Origin: an uncultured Clostridia bacterium
GTDB taxonomy: Bacteria; Bacillota_A; Clostridia; Peptostreptococcales; Anaerovoracaceae
Assembly (NCBI GenBank): GCA_945873875.1
Contig: CAMCER010000009.1
Coordinates: 1 to 10,463, forward strand
DNA length: 10,463 nt
Direction of reading: 5' to 3'
Part shown: piece after piece, positions 6,767 through 10,463 of the stretch
Numbering within the stretch: position 1 is the first letter of the stretch
Layout of the letters: each line of letters starts with the position of its first letter
Notes under the pieces: model-generated
Seen by the model: only the letters and a program-made list of their open reading frames with translations
Told to the model about the DNA's origin: nothing
Database searches by the model: none
Program-made: the position numbers and the translations under genes

Positions 6767-7828
6767 TCAGATTATAGTCCCGCCGCCAAGGACTGTGTCC
6801 CCGTCATAGAGCACTGCCGCCTGGCCGGGTGTCACGGCGCGCAGAGGCTCGTCAAAAATGATCTCGACTTCGCTGCCGTCATCATTCAGCGCCTTTGCTG
6901 TTGCCTGCTGTTCTTTCTGTTTATATCTGGTCTTTACTTTACACCTTACCTCGCCTTCGGGAGCCTGGCCTGAGATCCAGTTGAAATCTTTCGCTGCAGC
7001 CTTCGGTGAGAATGTATCTTCGTTGCTGCCAAGGGCTATCTGGTTTTTCGCCGCGTCTATGCGGCAGACATACATGGGCTTTCCAAAAGCCTGGCCCAGC
7101 CTTCTGGTCTGGCCGATGGTGTAATGGATCAGTCCCTTGTGCTCACCTATGACGTTGCCTTCAAGGTCGACAAACTCGCCCCGCGGAAATGTTTTCCCCA
7201 GGTATGTCTCTATCATTTTTGCGTAATCCCCGTCAGGCACGAAACATATGTCCTGGCTTTCGGGTTTTTCGGCGTTATCAAATCCCGCTTCACCGGCCAT
7301 GCTGCGAACTTCTGTCTTACGCAGGCCTCCAAGGGGCAGGAGCACTCTGGCAAGCTGCTCCTGGGTAAGCGAATAGAGAACGTAGCTCTGATCCTTGGAC
7401 TCGTCCAGCCCTTTCTTCAGAAGGAACTTTCCTGTCGCTTCATCTTTTTCGACTCTGGCGTAGTGCCCAGTGACTATATATTCACAGCCCAGCTCATCGG
7501 CTTTGTCCATTAAGGCCTTGAATTTCAGATGTTTGTTGCAGTCCACGCACGGATTCGGCGTCCTGCCCTCTTCATAGCATCGAACGAATTTATCCACGAC
7601 CCGGCAGCGGAACTCATCCTTCAGGTCAAAAACATAAAAAGGCATGTCAAGGCTTTCTGCAACTGCCTCTGCATCCTTTGCATCGTCTGCAGAGCCGCAT
7701 TTTCCTGACACGTCTTCTTTATCGAATAATTTCATCGTGCAGCCGACACATTCATATCCTGCGTCGATGGCAAGTCTTGCCGCCATGCTTGAATCCACGC
7801 CGCCGCTCATGGCGATAAGTGCTTTCAT
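6767..7828 (-). CDS. mnmA: tRNA-specific 2-thiouridylase MnmA
   Basis: MnmA adds sulfur to position 2 of U34 in tRNAs for Lys, Glu and Gln, using ATP and a persulfide relayed from a cysteine desulfurase (EC 2.8.1.13). The 353-residue protein has the PP-loop SGGVDSS at residues 8-14. The nucleophile cysteine is in NPCVDCNKH (Cys97, with Cys94 beside it), and the partner cysteine is in SQDICFVPDGDY (Cys195). The HYTIGQTRRLG segment in the central domain is also typical. The ATG at 7828 has a strong AGGAGG seven bases ahead, though a hairpin in the spacer runs into it. It follows hydE by 42 bases without a visible terminator or promoter, so it is probably co-transcribed with the hydrogenase maturation genes. 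No cysteine desulfurase gene is adjacent. Confidence 0.98.
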   Translation of the reverse strand: MKALIAMSGGVDSSMAARLAIDAGYECVGCTMKLFDKEDVSGKCGSADDAKDAEAVAESLDMPFYVFDLKDEFRCRVVDKFVRCYEEGRTPNPCVDCNKHLKFKALMDKADELGCEYIVTGHYARVEKDEATGKFLLKKGLDESKDQSYVLYSLTQEQLARVLLPLGGLRKTEVRSMAGEAGFDNAEKPESQDICFVPDGDYAKMIETYLGKTFPRGEFVDLEGNVIGEHKGLIHYTIGQTRRLGQAFGKPMYVCRIDAAKNQIALGSNEDTFSPKAAAKDFNWISGQAPEGEVRCKVKTRYKQKEQQATAKALNDDGSEVEIIFDEPLRAVTPGQAAVLYDGDTVLGGGTII

Positions 7829-7839
7829 ATCGTTTCCTC

Positions 7840-7861
7840 CTGCGCAGCATCGGCCGCGCAG
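7840..7861 (-). promoter_or_regulatory. Hairpin overlapping the mnmA Shine-Dalgarno
   Basis: Arms CTGCGCGGC and GCTGCGCAG form nine pairs (one G-T wobble) with a CGAT tetraloop. The last two bases of the hairpin (AG) are the first two of the AGGAGG of mnmA. No T-run follows, so it is not an intrinsic terminator. It may lower or gate mnmA translation relative to hydE, or mark an RNA processing point. It was folded by hand. Confidence 0.55.
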
Positions 7862-7870
7862 ACCCTGCTG

Positions 7871-8926
7871 TTACTGGTGATCTTTCACATCTCCGATATC
7901 TGTGACTACCTCATACCCTGCTGCCTTCACTCTCATTTCCAGACACGACCTGCACTGGGCTGATTCCTCGCCGGTACAGATCTTGTTCTCATAAAGCGTA
8001 TATTTATCCCGCACATCTACCGGTGAAAGGTTGGGCATCACTACATTGGCTCCGGCCTGCAGTCCCAACTCTCTTCCCTGTGGATCTATAGTGCCCAGCG
8101 CCGTAGTCGACGGCAGGAGCACGTAAGGAAACATAAGTCTGAGTATGGCCAGCAGCCTCAATGTCAGCTCCATGCTGCCGTTTGAGAACCACTTGTATGG
8201 AGTGTCCTTGTGCTTGATATATGGTCCTATGCCTATCATGTCCGGCTCAAGTTCCTGAAGGAACCTCAGGTCAGCGATGAGATTTTCCGTAGTCTGATAC
8301 GGCGCACCCACCATAAAGCCTGCTCCCACCTGATATCCGATGTCTTTCAGATCGAACAGACACTTCTTCCTGTTATCCAGGGACATGGTGCCCGGATGCA
8401 GTTTCCTGTACAGGCTGTCATCTGCGGCTTCGTGCCTCAGCAGATATCTTCTGGCGCCTGCCTCGAACATCTTCTGATAGCTTGCCTTCGGGCGCTCCCC
8501 TGCGGATATGGTTATGGCACAGTCAGGATATTTCTCATGTATATCAGATATTATATCGCAAAGTATCTCATCTTTGAAAGATATGTCTTCGCCTCCCTGA
8601 AGGACGAAGGTCCTGTATCCCAGCTTATATCCTTCCTCACAGCAGTCAAGTATCTGCTCTTTTGAAAGTCTGTATCTTTCCAGGTTCTGGTTGCTTTTGC
8701 GTATGCCGCAGTAATTGCAGTTATTTCTGCAGTAGTTGGTGAACTCGATGAGGCCTCTTAAAAAGACCTTGTCGCCGTAGTTTTCCTTCCGCACTTTTAC
8801 TGCCTTTTCAAAAAGCGCATCATCGTATTCGTCTGTCTCAAGCAGCTCTTTGAACTCTGCGTCTGTCAGATCCCGGTCCCGATAGAGTTTTTCTGCCAGG
8901 TCCTGTGCTTTTCCTTTGTCGGACAT
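7871..8926 (-). CDS. hydE: [FeFe]-hydrogenase H-cluster radical SAM maturase HydE
   Basis: HydE is a radical S-adenosylmethionine enzyme that works with HydG and HydF to assemble the 2Fe subcluster of [FeFe] hydrogenase. It acts on the HydG-derived cysteine-iron-dicarbonyl intermediate. With the start at 8926 it is 351 residues. The SAM cluster motif is CRNNCNYC (Cys66, Cys70, Cys73). The second, C-terminal cluster motif C-x7-C-x2-C is also intact (Cys317, Cys325, Cys328), which many HydE proteins lack. The segment LRGLIEFTNYCRNNC and the GGED stretch (about residues 110-114) are HydE-like rather than BioB. ATG 8926 is preferred over the GTG at 8950 because AGAGGA sits at the right distance before it. 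It lies 70 bases after hydF. Confidence 0.97.
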   Translation of the reverse strand: MSDKGKAQDLAEKLYRDRDLTDAEFKELLETDEYDDALFEKAVKVRKENYGDKVFLRGLIEFTNYCRNNCNYCGIRKSNQNLERYRLSKEQILDCCEEGYKLGYRTFVLQGGEDISFKDEILCDIISDIHEKYPDCAITISAGERPKASYQKMFEAGARRYLLRHEAADDSLYRKLHPGTMSLDNRKKCLFDLKDIGYQVGAGFMVGAPYQTTENLIADLRFLQELEPDMIGIGPYIKHKDTPYKWFSNGSMELTLRLLAILRLMFPYVLLPSTTALGTIDPQGRELGLQAGANVVMPNLSPVDVRDKYTLYENKICTGEESAQCRSCLEMRVKAAGYEVVTDIGDVKDHQ

Positions 8927-8952
8927 ATGATTTCCTCTTTCTTTATACACTG

Positions 8953-8979
8953 CGGACCCGCGCTTCCTGTGCAGATCCG
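8953..8979 (-). other. Stem-loop in the hydF-hydE spacer
   Basis: Arms CGGATCTGC and GCGGGTCCG pair over nine positions, two of them G-T wobbles, with a nine-base loop. It lies about 17 bases after the hydF stop codon and about 26 bases before the hydE start. There is no T-run. The likely role, if any, is RNA processing or protection of the hydF end. It was folded by hand. Confidence 0.4.
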
Positions 8980-8996
8980 TTTCTTTCTTTCATATA

Positions 8997-10268
8997 TTAT
9001 TCTGGCAGCGTGACTTTGTCCAGTATCCCTGTCAGTTTCGCCAGAGCAACTCCGTAGTTGGTCATGGGCACTGACTGGGATTCTGCCTCCTTTATTCTGC
9101 TCATCATGTATTTTCTGTTGAACATGCACGCGCCGCAGTGGATGACCAGATCGTATCCTGAAAGGTCTTCAGGAAAATCTGCTCCGGACACGTGGTCGAT
9201 GTGAAGGCCCTGGCCGAATCTTTTTTTCAGTATGCGGGGTATCTTCACTCTGCCTATGTCTTCCTGAAGCGGAGCATGGGTGCACGCCTCTGCGATGAGC
9301 ACGTGTGAATCCTCACTGAGCCTGTCGATGGCCTCTGCTCCCTCCGCCAGCGTGGTGATGTCTCCTTTATATGCCGCGAAAAGAACAGAGAATGATGTCA
9401 GGAGACTCTCCTCGGGCCTGATCTTATCCACCAGATCGAAGCACTGAGAGTCTGTTATTATCAGTTTAGGTGCGCACTTGAGAGCCGCCAGAGCAGCACC
9501 TGCTCCGTCAGCGACTGTACAGACGGTAGTGCATTTAGTGTCCAGCAGCTCTCTTATGGTCTGCACCTGCGGCAGAATAAGTCTGCCTTTAGGGGCCTGG
9601 ATGTCCTGAGGCATGACAAGGAGAGCTACGTCACCCTCATTCACCAGACTTCCAAGGATCCTTTCTCTTTTATAGTCTTCGGGGACCGCAGCCGAAATGG
9701 CCTCCCGCAGCTGCTCCATGCCCGTCTTTTCAAGGGCGCTGACTGTGACAGTCTCTGATATGAGCGCTGCTTTTTTCCTCCCCGAATCGCTTTCTGTGTT
9801 CAGTTTTATCTGTTTATCTATGGCTTTTTTCATAGCGCTGATGTCTTTATAGATATCAGCTTTATTTATTACCGGGATCACAGGGGTGTCATCCTCAAGG
9901 AGCATCTTTACCCACTCTGCTTCTTTATCATAGACAAAGCCGGAGCCGGCATCATTTCCTGCGCCGCTTCCGAATATGACTATGGCAACATCAGTCTTCT
10001 TGACCTGCTCCTTTGTCCGGGATACTCTCATTTCTCCCAGCTCGCCTTCATCGTCAAAACCTGCTGTATCGATAAATGCTACAGGACCGATCGGGTGAAG
10101 CTCCATGGATTTAAAGACCGGATCAGTAGTGGTTCCTGCATGGTCTGAGACCAGAGCGATGTCCTGGCCTGTCAGCGCGTTTATGAGAGATGACTTTCCG
10201 CTGTTCCTGCGTCCGTATATGCCAATATGAAGCCTGCTGGCTCTTGGCGTCTGATTGAGATCGTTCAT
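8997..10268 (-). CDS. hydF: [FeFe]-hydrogenase maturation GTPase HydF
   Basis: HydF is the scaffold and GTPase that receives the 2Fe precursor built with HydG and HydE and delivers it to apo-hydrogenase (HydA). With the start at 10268 it has 423 residues in the usual three parts. The N-terminal GTPase shows G1 GRRNSGKS (19-26), G3 DTAG (67-70), G4 NKAD (135-138) and a likely G5 SAL (177-179). A dimerisation region follows in the middle. The C-terminal cluster-binding domain has the CxH...HCxxC signature: Cys329, His331, then His377, Cys378 and Cys381, with 45 residues between the two histidines. ATG 10268 follows a GGGGAAG ribosome site. A longer in-frame ATG at 10349 would start inside the spacer hairpin and lacks such a site. 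No hydA is in the window. Confidence 0.97.
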   Translation of the reverse strand: MNDLNQTPRASRLHIGIYGRRNSGKSSLINALTGQDIALVSDHAGTTTDPVFKSMELHPIGPVAFIDTAGFDDEGELGEMRVSRTKEQVKKTDVAIVIFGSGAGNDAGSGFVYDKEAEWVKMLLEDDTPVIPVINKADIYKDISAMKKAIDKQIKLNTESDSGRKKAALISETVTVSALEKTGMEQLREAISAAVPEDYKRERILGSLVNEGDVALLVMPQDIQAPKGRLILPQVQTIRELLDTKCTTVCTVADGAGAALAALKCAPKLIITDSQCFDLVDKIRPEESLLTSFSVLFAAYKGDITTLAEGAEAIDRLSEDSHVLIAEACTHAPLQEDIGRVKIPRILKKRFGQGLHIDHVSGADFPEDLSGYDLVIHCGACMFNRKYMMSRIKEAESQSVPMTNYGVALAKLTGILDKVTLPE

Positions 10269-10300
10269 CTTTCTTCCCCTTTTTGGTACGAAAAGAGTCT

Positions 10301-10352
10301 GATATGATTCCCGCGGAGGCGCCGCCTGAATGCGCCGTCTCCGCATCATATC
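10301..10352 (-). other. Large bulged stem-loop between hydG and hydF
   Basis: The coding strand folds as GATATGAT, GCGGA, (GAC bulge), GGCGC, a nine-base loop, GCGCC, TCCGC, (GGGA bulge), ATCATATC. That is 18 Watson-Crick pairs in a 52-base element. A weak T stretch (TCTTTT) starts five bases after it, so partial termination or attenuation is possible. An RNA processing site that sets different hydG and hydF levels is equally possible. It was folded by hand. Confidence 0.6.
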
Positions 10353-10391
10353 GATTTGTTTATAGGATCTGTTTATGGTCGGATGGGTATT

Positions 10392-10463
10392 TTAGAATCT
10401 GAAGTCTCTCTTGCCTTCTTCTATGTCTTTAAGATGCTCCGCTGTGATCTGTCTTACCTTCTC
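10392..10463 (-). CDS. hydG: HydG C-terminal end (cut by window edge)
   Basis: Only the last 23 codons and a TAA stop are present, ending EEGKRDFRF. A C-terminus of the form I-x-x-G-x-RD-(F/L)-x-F is characteristic of HydG, the radical SAM tyrosine lyase that supplies CO and cyanide for the H-cluster. The position directly upstream of hydF in the same direction agrees with the common hydG-hydF-hydE clusters. No catalytic motif is visible in this fragment, so the call rests on the tail and on context. It ends 123 bases before the hydF start. Confidence 0.8.
   Translation of the reverse strand, partial: EKVRQITAEHLKDIEEGKRDFRF

Noticed and set aside
8936..8947. TATAAA before hydE as a promoter -10
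   Set aside because: The -35 position 17 bases upstream has no resemblance to TTGACA, and the region is inside the operon.
8927..8950. GTG start for HydE at 8950
   Set aside because: The AGAGGA ribosome site lies inside this stretch and points to ATG 8926.
8866..9129. 87-codon minus-strand frame bridging hydF and hydE
   Set aside because: It overlaps both secure genes out of frame and has no convincing ribosome site or recognisable motif.
10269..10349. 27-residue N-terminal extension of HydF from ATG 10349
   Set aside because: The start would lie in the base of the spacer stem-loop without a ribosome site. The HydF GTPase domain begins normally from ATG 10268.

Overview
The window is a stretch of bacterial chromosome in which every gene I can support reads on the minus strand. 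It suggests an obligately anaerobic, low-to-mid GC member of the Clostridia (Firmicutes/Bacillota). The reasons are the [FeFe]-hydrogenase maturation genes hydG-hydF-hydE, the strong AGGAGG-type ribosome binding sites, and the rpmE-prfA-sua5-rpiB-upp order, a familiar Firmicutes neighbourhood. The species cannot be fixed from the sequence. No tRNA, rRNA, CRISPR array or insertion sequence was seen, and no gene-free stretch exceeds about 150 bases.

Layout in the direction of transcription (high to low coordinates). At the right edge is the last 23 codons of hydG, then hydF and hydE, which together build the 2Fe subcluster of the [FeFe]-hydrogenase H-cluster. mnmA (tRNA 2-thiouridylase) follows 42 bases after hydE. 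Next is a stand-alone AAA-type ATPase of the DUF4143 family. It has its own near-consensus promoter, is more A/T-rich than its neighbours, and looks like an inserted accessory gene. After it comes rpmE (zinc-type ribosomal protein L31), with its own promoter, a structured leader and a clear Rho-independent terminator.

Beyond that terminator lies a second probable operon: prfA (release factor 1), sua5/tsaC-type threonylcarbamoyl-AMP synthase, rpiB (ribose-5-phosphate isomerase B) and upp (uracil phosphoribosyltransferase). A GTP-type phosphoenolpyruvate carboxykinase follows and runs off the left edge. The theme is translation fidelity and tRNA modification (rpmE, prfA, sua5, mnmA), nucleotide and pentose salvage (rpiB, upp), anaerobic carbon and redox metabolism (PEPCK, hydrogenase maturation), and one accessory ATPase.

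I found no clear undescribed multi-gene system. The points most worth a second look are in the non-coding spacers: (1) a strong Shine-Dalgarno for upp lying 34 bases before its start, with a hairpin between them that would close the gap; (2) an 18-pair bulged stem between hydG and hydF; (3) a 9-pair hairpin running into the mnmA Shine-Dalgarno; (4) an 8-base inverted repeat straddling the start-site region of the ATPase promoter; (5) two competing starts and a hairpin in the rpmE leader. Base-pairing was worked out by hand, without energy calculation.
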